Assembly (NCBI RefSeq): GCF_019599145.1
Contig: NZ_CP080647.1
Coordinates: 6,510,001-6,574,000, forward strand
Source of the DNA: Streptomyces akebiae
Lineage (GTDB): Bacteria > Actinomycetota > Actinomycetes > Streptomycetales > Streptomycetaceae
Reading direction: 5' to 3'
DNA: 64,000 nucleotides
Part shown: positions 15,907-25,200 of the stretch, one piece after another
Position numbering within the stretch: position 1 is the first letter of the stretch
How the letters are laid out: every line of letters starts with the position of its first letter
The notes under the pieces: generated by a model
Told to the model about the DNA's origin: nothing
Databases searched by the model: none
The model's input: only the letters and a program-made list of their open reading frames with translations
Translations under genes and position numbers: made by a program

Positions 15907-17168
15907 GCACGGCGGTACTCGACGGACTCCGGGCCGGGGACGGCGACCCGGCCGATCCGGTGACCCAGGCCGAGCCGGGCGCCGAAGTGGGCCCTGCCGC
16001 GCCGGTCGCCCCGGCGGCCCCTGCCGCCCCGGCGGTCCCTCCCGCCCCGGCGGTCCCGGCGGTCTCTGCCGCCCCGGTGGACGCGGTGGTTTCTGCCGCG
16101 CCGGCGGTCCCGACGGTCCCGGCGGACCTGGCGGTCCCGGCGGACCTGACGGTCCCGACGGTCCCGGCGGCCCTGGCGGTCCCTGCCGCCCCGGCGGACG
16201 CGGTGGTTTCTGCCGCGCCGACGGTCCCGACGGTCCCGACGGTCCCGACGGTCCCGACGGTCCCGACGGTCCCGACGGTCCCGACGGTCCCGACGGTCCC
16301 GACGGTCCCGACGGTCCCGACGGTCCCGGCGGCTCCGGCGGCCCCGGCCGGCCCGGTGGCTCCGGCCGGCCTGGTGGCCCCGGCCGACCTGGTGGCCATC
16401 CTCGCCGAACGAGCCGTCCTGGCCCGCCGGTTGGTGGTCGACATGGCGGCGAGCCCGCGCGGCTGCCACCTCGGCGGCAGCCTCTCCGTCCTCGACATCC
16501 TGATCGCCGCCCTGCACCGGGCCTCCGCCGGCGACGGCACCGAGGTCGTCCTCAGCAAGGGCCACGCGGCCGCCGGGCTCTACGCGGCCCTGCACGTCAG
16601 CGGGGCCCTGCCCGAGAACCCCGCCCCGCTGTACGGCCTCGCCGGCCACCCCTACACCGGCCACCCCGGCCCCAAGGTGCCCGGCGTCCGCTTCCCCACC
16701 GGAAGCCTCGGCCACGGCGTCCCGTACGCCGCCGGCTGGGCGCTCTCGCAGCGGCTGCGGGGGCTCCACGGGCTCGGCATCGCGGTCGCCGGGGACGGCG
16801 AGCTGCAGGAGGGCCTGGTCTGGGAGACCTGCCAGGTCGCCGCCGCACAGGAGCTCGGCAACTTCGTCCTCGTCGTCGACCGCAACGGCGGCCAGAACGA
16901 CGGCATGGTCGCCGACATCTCCCCGCTGCCCCGGCTCGCCGAGCGTTTCGCCGCGTTCGGGTTCGACGTCACCGAGGTGGACGGCCACGACCTGGGCGTC
17001 CTCACCGCCCTGCTGGCCGAGGACCGCACGACCGCCCGGCGCCCCCTCGCCGTCGTCGCCGACACCGTCAAGGGCAAGGGCGTGCGAGCCGTCGAGGGCA
17101 AGGCCGCCTGCCACTACGTGACCATCGACCAGGCGCGCGCCGCCAAGTGGAAGCGAGCGATCCGATGA
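15903..17168 (+). CDS. Transketolase, N-terminal subunit, with long low-complexity leader
   Basis: A 421-aa thiamine-diphosphate enzyme subunit. The transketolase domain starts near residue 163: [41 protein letters not shown] (267-273) and the cofactor-binding GDGELQEG (298-305) followed by RNGGQND. Free-standing N-terminal subunits are usually about 270-300 aa; here some 160 extra residues of Ala, Val and Pro precede the domain, with 12 perfect TVP units at 107-142. The subunit binds the diphosphate of ThDP and works with the C-terminal subunit encoded next (ATGA overlap). In AmCP pathways of the vazabitide type such a pair transfers a two-carbon ketol to the carrier-bound semialdehyde; that role is inferred from context. 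Confidence 0.9.
   Translation: MSTAVLDGLRAGDGDPADPVTQAEPGAEVGPAAPVAPAAPAAPAVPPAPAVPAVSAAPVDAVVSAAPAVPTVPADLAVPADLTVPTVPAALAVPAAPADAVVSAAPTVPTVPTVPTVPTVPTVPTVPTVPTVPTVPTVPTVPAAPAAPAGPVAPAGLVAPADLVAILAERAVLARRLVVDMAASPRGCHLGGSLSVLDILIAALHRASAGDGTEVVLSKGHAAAGLYAALHVSGALPENPAPLYGLAGHPYTGHPGPKVPGVRFPTGSLGHGVPYAAGWALSQRLRGLHGLGIAVAGDGELQEGLVWETCQVAAAQELGNFVLVVDRNGGQNDGMVADISPLPRLAERFAAFGFDVTEVDGHDLGVLTALLAEDRTTARRPLAVVADTVKGKGVRAVEGKAACHYVTIDQARAAKWKRAIR
16221..16328. repeat. 9-bp minisatellite, 12 perfect copies, inside a coding region
   Basis: Twelve head-to-tail copies of ACGGTCCCG run from 16221 to 16328 and encode Thr-Val-Pro repeats. About 200 bp of degenerate relatives (GCGGTCCCG, GCGGACCTG and similar) precede it. 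As the unit is three codons long, copy-number change keeps the frame and alters only the linker length. Confidence 0.95.
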
Positions 17169-18139
17169 GCCCGACGGCAACCACCGCGCCCGAGCGGCCG
17201 ATGCCCGACACCGACGAGCGGCCGGTGACCCTCTCCGGCCGCGACGCCTACCGGGACGAGCTGACCCGGCTCGCCGCCTTCGACGACACGATCGTCTGCC
17301 TGGAGGCGGATCTGGGCGGCAAGGGACACCCCTTCCAGGCCGCCCACCCGGAGCGTTTCTTCAACCTCGGGATCGCCGAGGGCGCGATGGTCGACATGGC
17401 GGCGGGGCTCGCGGCCGGCGGCCACAAGCCGTTCGTCAGCACCTTCGCCCCGTTCGCCGCCCTGCGCGCCGCCGAGAGCCTGAAGCTGACGCTCGGCTAT
17501 CTGGCCGCCGGTGTCACGGTCGTCGCGCCCTACGCCGGCGTCTCCGGCGCCTGGTTCGGGACCACCCACCACTGCCTGGAGGACCTGGCGATCCTGCGCA
17601 GCGTGCCGGGCGTGACCATCGCGGCGCCCTACGGCGACGCCGAGATGCGCGCGGTGGTCCGGGAGGCGGTCCGCTCCGGACGCCCGCACTACATCCGCAC
17701 GGGACGCAACGCGACGTACGAGTCCCTGCCGATGCACGGTGCCGAACTCCCGCTCGTGAACTGGGAGTTCAGCGCCGCCGACCCCGGCGCCGTCTGCCTC
17801 GTCTCCGTCGGCGAGGAGGGCACCCGCCTCGCCCTCGCCGCCCGGCGGACCGTGCCCGGCACCTCCCACGCGCACCTCGTCTACCTGGACCACGAGAACC
17901 TGACGCCCGCCGCCGCCGAACTCGCCCGCCACCACTCCCGGTTCGTGGTCGTCGAGGAGCACCGGGGCCAGGGCGGCATCGCGGAGGCACTCGCGCTGCT
18001 GCTCCCGGAGTGCCTGGTCACCTCCGTGAGCGCCGGCCGCGGCTGGCCCTCCCAGGGCGGCGACCACGAGGAGGTCATGGCCGCGCTGGGCCTGGACCTG
18101 CCCGCCGTCCTGGACGCGCTGGACCGCGCCGCCGACTGA
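17165..18139 (+). CDS. Transketolase, C-terminal subunit
   Basis: A 324-aa subunit carrying the pyrimidine-binding and C-terminal domains. [20 protein letters not shown] contains the conserved catalytic Glu72 that activates thiamine. [37 protein letters not shown] and [13 protein letters not shown] follow in the family order, and the end ([18 protein letters not shown]) belongs to the C-terminal domain. It starts with ATG at 17165 inside the stop of the N-subunit gene, implying coupled, equimolar synthesis. Together the two should form the ketol-transferring enzyme of the AmCP pathway. A tandem-repeat spacer follows before the ATP-grasp gene. Confidence 0.92.
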   Translation: MSPTATTAPERPMPDTDERPVTLSGRDAYRDELTRLAAFDDTIVCLEADLGGKGHPFQAAHPERFFNLGIAEGAMVDMAAGLAAGGHKPFVSTFAPFAALRAAESLKLTLGYLAAGVTVVAPYAGVSGAWFGTTHHCLEDLAILRSVPGVTIAAPYGDAEMRAVVREAVRSGRPHYIRTGRNATYESLPMHGAELPLVNWEFSAADPGAVCLVSVGEEGTRLALAARRTVPGTSHAHLVYLDHENLTPAAAELARHHSRFVVVEEHRGQGGIAEALALLLPECLVTSVSAGRGWPSQGGDHEEVMAALGLDLPAVLDALDRAAD

Positions 18140-18155
18140 CCACGCCGAGCCGAAG

Positions 18156-18240
18156 CGATCGCCCCCACGGACCGATCGCTCCCACGGACCGGTCGCCCCC
18201 ACGGACCGGTCGCCCCCACGGACCGATCGCCCCACGGCAG
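18156..18240. repeat. 17-bp tandem repeat, five copies
   Basis: Five consecutive 17-bp units based on CGATCGCCCCCACGGAC start at 18156, 18173, 18190, 18207 and 18224; the last is degenerate. They fill most of the 151-bp gap between the transketolase C-subunit and the ATP-grasp gene, where the stop/start overlaps are interrupted. The array could be neutral expansion or a binding or attenuation site. Confidence 0.85.
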
Positions 18241-18290
18241 CCGTCGCCCCCGAACTGATCACCCCACAAGCCTCTTCAAGGAGTCCTGAC

Positions 18291-19544
18291 ATGCACATCC
18301 TCATGATCGAGTGCAACCCGAACGGCATGGCCGGTATCGCCAACGCCCTGGACCTCGGCCACGACGTCACCCTCGTCTCGGTCGACCCCGACTTCTACCT
18401 CGCCGTCTCGCCGCTCACCGAGGCCGCCTACGCGCACCCCAACTGCCAGGTCATCAAGAGCGAGAAGGCGTTCTCCATCGAGGAGCTGACGGCCCTGGCC
18501 CGCGAGGTCCACGCCGAGCGCCCGGTGCACGGCGTGACCACGTACAGCGAGTACCACACCGTCCACACCGCCGCCGTCGCCGAGGCGCTGGGCCTGCCCG
18601 GGATGAGCGTCGACGGCGCCCGCAACGCCCGCCACAAGCACCTCACCCGCCTCACCCTCGACGGCACGGGCATCCGGCAGCCGCGCTTCGCGCACGTCTC
18701 GGACATGACCAAGGTCGAGGCGGCCGTCCGCGAGGTCGGCTTCCCCTGCGTGGTGAAGCCGTCCGACGGCACCGCCAGCCTGCACGTCCTGCACCTGAAG
18801 GACGAGGACGACCTGACCGCGTACCTCGCCGAGCTGGCGGAGGTCGTCGACTACGGGCGCGGCGTCGTCCGTATCCCGGACATCCTGATCGAGGAGTTCG
18901 TCCCCGGCGAGCTGATCTCGGTCGAGTCGTGCGTGCTCGGCAAGGGCGAGGTCGTCAACCTCGGTCTGACCGACCGCCCGCTGAGCGGCTTCCCGCACTT
19001 CATCGAGATGGGCGCCACCTACTTCACCGGACACCCGCTCCAGGACGAGCTGTTCGAGATGACCACCAAGGTCCTGAACGAACTGGGCGTCGACTTCGGC
19101 TTCATCCACACCGAGTTCCTGCTCGGCCCCGACGGCCCGGTGCTGTGCGAGGTCAACGGCCGGCTCATCGGCGGCATCGTGCCGAGCCTGATGCAGATCA
19201 GCTCCGGCGTCGACGCCTACCTGGAGGTCATCCGCCAGGCCCTCGGCGAGCGCCCCGAACTGCCCTTCCCCGGCGAGACCATCGCGGGCGGCCACTGGTT
19301 CGGCTCCCCGGTCGCCGGCACGGTCGAGTCCATCGGCTTCGACGGCCTGAAGGACCTGCCCGGCTTCCACAGCGCCCTCGCCTACAAGAAGCCCGGCGTC
19401 GAGGTCAGCCGTCTCTCCAAGAGCAACTTCGACTGGATCGGCCACATCATCTTCACCGGCGCCGACCGCGACGAGGTCAACAAGCGCAACGAGGAGGCCC
19501 TGGACGCCATCGACCTGCGCCTGAAGGTCGAGGTGGCCCGATGA
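18291..19544 (+). CDS. ATP-grasp amino-acid ligase
   Basis: A 417-aa ATP-grasp enzyme of the carboxylate-amine ligase type (BacD and carnosine-synthase-like group). Visible elements are the N-terminal ILMIECNPNGMAGIANALDL, the GVTTYSEYHTVHTAAVAEAL region, PCVVKPSDGTASLHVLHL (ATP-binding lysine), ILIEEFVPGELISVESCV and the metal-binding FIHTEFLLG and LCEVNGRLIGG. Such enzymes form an amide bond between two amino acids through an acyl phosphate. In this operon it would join the AmCP-derived amino acid to a second amino acid; the partner is unknown. An AAGGAG ribosome site precedes the ATG, and the stop overlaps the amidohydrolase ATG. Confidence 0.88.
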   Translation: MHILMIECNPNGMAGIANALDLGHDVTLVSVDPDFYLAVSPLTEAAYAHPNCQVIKSEKAFSIEELTALAREVHAERPVHGVTTYSEYHTVHTAAVAEALGLPGMSVDGARNARHKHLTRLTLDGTGIRQPRFAHVSDMTKVEAAVREVGFPCVVKPSDGTASLHVLHLKDEDDLTAYLAELAEVVDYGRGVVRIPDILIEEFVPGELISVESCVLGKGEVVNLGLTDRPLSGFPHFIEMGATYFTGHPLQDELFEMTTKVLNELGVDFGFIHTEFLLGPDGPVLCEVNGRLIGGIVPSLMQISSGVDAYLEVIRQALGERPELPFPGETIAGGHWFGSPVAGTVESIGFDGLKDLPGFHSALAYKKPGVEVSRLSKSNFDWIGHIIFTGADRDEVNKRNEEALDAIDLRLKVEVAR

Positions 19545-20884
19545 GCGAGGCCGCATCCGGCCGCACGGGGACGGTCACCCTGCACGGGGTGGCCGTCCCG
19601 GCCCTCGACCCCGGGGCGCTGTACGACGTCACCACGGAGAACGGCGTCTTCACGGCCTTCACGCCGACCGGCCCCCGGCAGGGCGGCGAGCACGAGCTCT
19701 GGCCCGGCTACACCGAGACCCACGCCCATGTCTCGCTCCCCGCGAACTGGGACGACACGGTCGAGGACCCCCGGATCGTGGCCCTCCAGTACCTGTACCA
19801 CGGTGTCACCCACGTCGTGGACATGTTCGGTTTCCCGCTGGTCGCCGACGCCTGGGCGGCCGGCCGCGAGGCCTCCCCGTGGCCGTACCCGGAGATCGCG
19901 CACTGCGGCTACGCGGTGACGGCCACGACCGACGCGGCGGGCCGCACCGGCCACGGCGTCGAGTTCCCGGCCCCGGTGCACATGCTGGCCGTCGAGTCCG
20001 ACCTCGACCACGCCCTGCGCGCCAACGCCGAACGCGGCGGCACCTTCCTGAAGGTGATGTTCACCGACGGCACCGAACAGCCCGGCAGCCCGGTCCGCTT
20101 CTCCCGCCTGTCCGAGAAGGTCCTGCGCTTCACCGCCCGCATGGCGCGGGAACGCGGTGTCACCGCGGTCATCGACTGCAACACCCTCCAGGAGACCCGC
20201 TGGGCGTACGAGTGCGGCTTCCGCCTCTTCGCCCACACCGTGCGCGACCGCACCCTCGACGACATCGACTGGAAGGAGTTCGAGGGGGCGCGCTTCGTGT
20301 CCACCCTGGCCGGCCTCCGCCCGATGATCATGACGGGCGAGGAGTTCCTGACCGAATACTCCCGCGAGGGCTTCGCCGAGACCCAGGACGTCCGCAACCT
20401 CGACTTCGTCAAGGGCATCGAGAAGCCGTACGGCATCGAGTACGGCGTCCAGGAGACCCGCACCGCCGCCCTCGCCGACATGCGCCGCAACGCCCTCGCG
20501 GCCCTGGGCCGGGGCGACCTGCTGGTCGGCACCGACTCCGGCAACACCGGCGCGTACCACGGCTACTCCCTGCTCAGCGAGCTGGACCTGCTGCGCGGCG
20601 ACGACACCGCACTGGACGGGATGCTGCGCCACCAGGCCACGGTCGGCGGCCGCCGTTACTTCGAGGAACTCAGCGGCGACACCACGGGCGCGCACCCCCT
20701 GCGGGCCGGCGCCCCCGCCACGTACAACCTCCTCCACCCCTGCGCCCCCGACCGCCCGCTGTCGGCCCTGCCCGTCCGCACGGTCGTCCGGGGCACGGAG
20801 ATCGACCGCCCGGCGCTGGCCCGCGAGATAGCGGATCTCCGCGCGCGCATCGCCACCACCGACCTGAAGGGAACGGCCGCGTGA
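19541..20884 (+). CDS. Amidohydrolase-superfamily metalloenzyme
   Basis: A 447-aa TIM-barrel amidohydrolase. The N-terminal beta-sandwich is followed by WPGYTETHAHVS with the metal pair His61/His63. GGTFLKVMFTD carries Lys171, a good candidate for the carboxylated lysine, and VGTDSGNTGAYHGYS gives the terminal metal-binding Asp. Related enzymes hydrolyse imidazolone, dipeptides or cyclic amides. It is coupled on both sides (ATGA with the ligase, GTGA with the MFS gene), so it probably trims or unmasks the ligase product, or protects the producer. The substrate cannot be predicted from sequence. There is no signal peptide, so it is cytoplasmic. Confidence 0.85.
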   Translation: MSEAASGRTGTVTLHGVAVPALDPGALYDVTTENGVFTAFTPTGPRQGGEHELWPGYTETHAHVSLPANWDDTVEDPRIVALQYLYHGVTHVVDMFGFPLVADAWAAGREASPWPYPEIAHCGYAVTATTDAAGRTGHGVEFPAPVHMLAVESDLDHALRANAERGGTFLKVMFTDGTEQPGSPVRFSRLSEKVLRFTARMARERGVTAVIDCNTLQETRWAYECGFRLFAHTVRDRTLDDIDWKEFEGARFVSTLAGLRPMIMTGEEFLTEYSREGFAETQDVRNLDFVKGIEKPYGIEYGVQETRTAALADMRRNALAALGRGDLLVGTDSGNTGAYHGYSLLSELDLLRGDDTALDGMLRHQATVGGRRYFEELSGDTTGAHPLRAGAPATYNLLHPCAPDRPLSALPVRTVVRGTEIDRPALAREIADLRARIATTDLKGTAA

Positions 20885-22107
20885 CCATCGAACGCAGGCG
20901 GGCACTGATCGGCGTGAACGCCGGCATCTTCCTCGCCCACATCGGGAACTTCATCTGGTTCCCCGTACTCGTCGCCTCCCTCGGCGGCACCGACAGCGGC
21001 TTCTGGGCCGGGGTCGTGATGTGCATGACCTACGTGGGCCGCCTCGCCGCGACCTTCTTCTACGAGGGGGTCGCGGCCCGGATCGGCATCCGGGGCGCGG
21101 TGTTCGCGGGCACCGCGACGGAGGCGGTGGCGCTGGGCCTGATGGGCTTCGGCAGCGGTGTCGTCGTGTACAGCGTGCTGGCCCTCTTCATCGGCCTCGG
21201 CTCGGGCACGGCCTTCCCCGGGCTGAAGAACATCCTCGTCTCGTACCCCGACGACGAGCGCCCGAAGGCCTTCTCGACCTTCCAGATGTCGGCGCAGGTG
21301 GGTCTCTTCGGCGGTGCGCTGGCCGGCGGCCTCCTCGCGGACGTGGACCTCCGTACTCTCTTCTCCGTCGTCTTCGCGATCTTCATCGGCTTCTGCCTGG
21401 CCGCGTCGGCGTTCATCCCGAGGGACGGCTTCGGGAGCGTGGACAAGCCGGTGGACCGGGTCCCCCTGCTGAGCACGGCGGTCTTCAAGGGCATCGAGGT
21501 CCGCGGCGCCACCCGCTACTTCCTGCTCTCCGCCGTCTTCTGGTTCCTCTCCATCGGCTTCATGGTCGGCATCCCGCTGCACATGGAGGAGTACGCGTCC
21601 GGATGGGCCCCCTCGGCACCCTTCTGGATCACCGGCCTGACGGTGCTGGTGCTGCAGTACCCCCTGTTCAAGTTCCTGATCAAGCACCTGCGCCCGGGGG
21701 CCGTGATGGCGCTGGGTCTGGCGGGCATGGTCGTGGCGTTCACGGCGTTCGGCGCGGGCCGCACCGCTCCCTGGGTGGTCGTGGGCTGCCTCACCGTGGT
21801 GCTGGGCGAGATCCTCTTCGTCCCCTCCTTCGACATCTGGATCGCCCGCAAGGTCCCGGCGGACCGCCTCGCCAAGGCCATGGGCGCGATGCACTTCTTC
21901 CGCAGCGCCGGCAACATGATCGGCTCCCTGCTGGCCGGCCTCCTCTTCGACCTGGCCCTGTCCTGGGACGTCCCCGGCGCGAACTGGTACATCGCCGCGC
22001 TGATCGCCGCCGGGTGCGCCGCGATCTGCCTGTTCAGCGGGGACGAGGAGACGGCGGAGGAGGCCGTCGAGACGGCCGAGGAGGAGCGGGCGGAGGCGTC
22101 GGCTTAG
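20881..22107 (+). CDS. Major facilitator superfamily transporter, last gene of the AmCP operon
   Basis: A 408-aa MFS protein with about 12 hydrophobic segments, for example INAGIFLAHIGNFIWFP-like helix 1, GFWAGVVMCMTYVGRLAATF and VVVGCLTVVLGEILFVP. The loop after helix 2 (FYEGVAARIGIRGAV) resembles the MFS motif-A position. The C-terminal tail is very acidic (EETAEEAVETAEEERAEA). The GTG start at 20881 overlaps the amidohydrolase stop, so it belongs to the operon and most likely exports the final product. A hairpin directly behind the stop marks the operon end. Confidence 0.88.
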   Translation: MTIERRRALIGVNAGIFLAHIGNFIWFPVLVASLGGTDSGFWAGVVMCMTYVGRLAATFFYEGVAARIGIRGAVFAGTATEAVALGLMGFGSGVVVYSVLALFIGLGSGTAFPGLKNILVSYPDDERPKAFSTFQMSAQVGLFGGALAGGLLADVDLRTLFSVVFAIFIGFCLAASAFIPRDGFGSVDKPVDRVPLLSTAVFKGIEVRGATRYFLLSAVFWFLSIGFMVGIPLHMEEYASGWAPSAPFWITGLTVLVLQYPLFKFLIKHLRPGAVMALGLAGMVVAFTAFGAGRTAPWVVVGCLTVVLGEILFVPSFDIWIARKVPADRLAKAMGAMHFFRSAGNMIGSLLAGLLFDLALSWDVPGANWYIAALIAAGCAAICLFSGDEETAEEAVETAEEERAEASA

Positions 22108-22147
22108 GTGGGGGTTGTGGGCCCGACCCCGCCGACGAACCCCCACC
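22107..22147 (+). terminator. Hairpin terminator closing the AmCP operon
   Basis: The 10-bp arms GGTGGGGGTT (22107-22116) and AACCCCCACC (22138-22147) pair perfectly around a 21-nt loop, beginning at the last base of the MFS stop codon. Confidence 0.65.
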
Positions 22148-22247
22148 CCCGAGCCACTGGGCGCCGCCCGATTGTTGCGGCGGGATGAAATCCGCAGCCC
22201 CCCGCGTTGGTGTCTTGCGGAGACCAGGACGAACGGAGGGCACCGGC

Positions 22248-25200
22248 GTGGCAGCGCAGCAGGGGGGCGACCGAGGTTGGGCGCGCAGACTGGCCGGATA
22301 CGCCTGGCGGTACCCCAAGGACGTGATCCTCGCCCTCGGCTCGTCACTGGCCGGTATGGCCGTGATGGCACTGGTCCCCCTGATCACCAAGGTGATCATC
22401 GATGACGTGATCGGGGACAAGACCCGGGACATGGGCCCGTGGGCGGCGGCCCTGATCGGCGCCGCCCTCCTCGTGTACGTGTCCACCTACATCCGCCGCT
22501 ACTACGGCGGCCGCCTCGCCCTCGACGTCCAGCACGACCTGCGGACGGAGATGTACGGCACGATCACCGGGCTCGACGGCCGCCGGCAGGACCAGCTGTC
22601 CACCGGCCAGGTCGTCGGCCGCGCCACCAGTGACCTCCAGCTGATCCAGGGCCTGCTCTTCATGCTGCCGATGACCATCGGCAACATCCTGCTGTTCCTG
22701 ATCTCCCTCGTGATCATGGCGTGGCTGTCCCTCCCGCTCACCCTGGTCGCGATCGCCGTCGCCCCCGCCCTGTGGTGGATCGCCCAGCGCAGCCGCACCA
22801 AGCTGCACCCCGCCACCTGGTACGCCCAGGCCCAGGCCGCCGCCGTCGCGGGCGTCGTCGACGGCGCCGTCAGCGGCGTACGCGTGGTGAAGGGGTTCGG
22901 GCAGGAGGAACAGGAGACCGGGAAGCTCCGGGAGGTCGGGCGGCGGCTCTTCGCCGGGCGGCTGCGGACCATCCGGTTCAACTCCCGGTACACCCCCGCC
23001 CTCCAGGCCGTCCCCGCCCTCGGCCAGGTCGCCATGCTGGCGCTCGGCGGCTGGCTGGCCGTGCGGGGCCACATCACGCTCGGCACGTTCGTCGCCTTCT
23101 CCACCTACCTCGCCCAGCTGGTCGGCCCGGTCCGCATGCTCGCCCTGGTCCTCACCGTCGGGCAGCAGGCCCGAGCCGGTACGGAACGCGTCCTGGAGCT
23201 GATCGACACCGAGCCGACGCTCACCGACGGCACGAAGGCCCTCCCCGCCGACGCGCCCGCGACCGTCGAGTTCGACGACGTGTCCTTCGGGTACGAGGGT
23301 GCCGACGGCAAGATCAGGCCCGTCCTCGACGGCCTCAGCTTCGAGATCCGCCCCGGCGAGACCCTCGCCGTCGTCGGCTCCTCCGGCTCCGGCAAGTCCA
23401 CCGTCTCGCTCCTCCTGCCACGCTTCTACGACGTGACGCACGGCGCCGTCCTCATCGGCGGCCACGACGTCCGCGAACTCACCCTCGACTCGCTGCGCGC
23501 CGCGATCGGCCTGGTCCCCGAGGACTCCTTCCTCTTCTCCGACACGGTCCGCGCCAACATCGCGTACGGCCGCCCGGACGCGACCGACGAGCAGATCGAG
23601 ACCGCCGCCCGCGCCGCCCAGGCGGACCGTTTCATCGCCGAGCTGCCCGACGGCTACGCCACCAAGGTCGGTGAGCACGGGCTCACCCTCTCCGGCGGCC
23701 AGCGCCAGCGGATCGCCCTCGCCCGCGCCCTCCTCACCGATCCGCGCCTGCTCGTCCTCGACGACGCGACCTCGGCCGTGGACGCCCGCGTGGAGCACGA
23801 GATCCACGAGGCCCTGTCCCACGTCATGGAGGGACGCACCACCCTCCTCATCGCCCACCGCCGCTCCACCCTCGGCCTCGCCGACCGCATCGCCGTCCTC
23901 GACGAGGGCCGCCTCGCCGACCTGGGCACCCACGAGGAGCTGGAGCGCCGCTCGGCCCTCTACCGCCGGCTGCTCACCGACCCGGACGAGCTGGGCGGTG
24001 TCTCACCCGGCCACCTCCCGCCGACCTCGCTCGCCAAGGCCGAGGACACCTCCGCACGCGACTCGATACGGGACGAGCTGGACGCCGAGTTCGACGCCGA
24101 GCGCGGCATCACCCCCCGGCTGTGGACGGGCGACCGGGAGCCCCGGGACACCGCCTTCGACGGCACCCCCGCCACCCCCGAACTCCTCGCCCAGGTCGAG
24201 GCGCTGCCCCCGGCGACCGACACCCCCGGCGTCGACGAGGCCCGCGCGGTCGCGCCGGAGGAGTCGTACGGTCTGAAACGGCTGCTGCGCGGCTTCGGTC
24301 TGCCCCTGCTGTTCAGCCTGGCCCTGGTCGCCGTCGACGCGGGCATGGGCCTGCTGCTGCCGGTGCTGATCCGGCACGGCATCGACGACGGGGTCTCCCA
24401 GGCGGCCCTCGGCGCGGTCTGGGCCGCGTCCCTGCTCGGGCTGCTCGCGGTCGGCGCCCAGTGGGCGGCGCAGATCGGCGAGATGCGGATGACCGGCCGT
24501 ACCGGCGAACGCGTCCTCTACTCCCTGCGCCTGAAGATCTTCGCCCAGCTCCAGCGCCTCGGACTCGACTACTACGAGCGGGAGTTGACCGGCCGGATCA
24601 TGACGCGGATGACGACGGACGTCGACGCCCTCTCGACCTTCCTGCAGACCGGACTGGTCACCGCGTTCGTCTCCGTCGTCACCTTCTTCGGCATCATGGG
24701 CGCCCTGCTCGTGATCGACGTCCAGCTCGCCCTCGTCGTCTTCGCCACGCTCCCGCCGCTGATCGTCTGCACGGTCTTCTTCCGCCGGGCGAGCGTGAAG
24801 GCGTACGAGCTGGCCCGCGAGCGGGTGTCCGTGGTCAACGCGGACCTCCAGGAGTCGGTGGCCGGGCTGCGGATCGTGCAGGCGTTCCGCGGCGAGCGCG
24901 CGGGCGGCGAGCGCTTCACGGCCGGCAGCGACAGCTACCGCCGGGCCCGCGTCCACGGCCAGTGGCTGATCTCGATCTACTTCCCGTTCGTGCAGTTCCT
25001 GTCCTCGGCCGCGGCGGCGGCCGTCCTGATCGTCGGCGCCCACCGCGTCGACGCGGGCACCCTCACCACCGGCGCCCTGGTCGCCTACCTCCTCTACATC
25101 GACCTCTTCTTCGCCCCCGTCCAGCAGCTCTCCCAGGTCTTCGACGGCTACCAGCAGGCCACCGTCTCCCTGGGCCGCATCCAGGAACTCCTCCAGGAGC

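Noticed and set aside
16221-16328. Phase-variation switch by frameshift
   Set aside because: The unit is 9 bp, so gain or loss of copies cannot shift the reading frame.
21021-22247. 1659-codon version of the ABC exporter
   Set aside because: The first 400 codons are antisense-like frame of the MFS gene on the same strand; the exporter start at 22248 has a good ribosome site.
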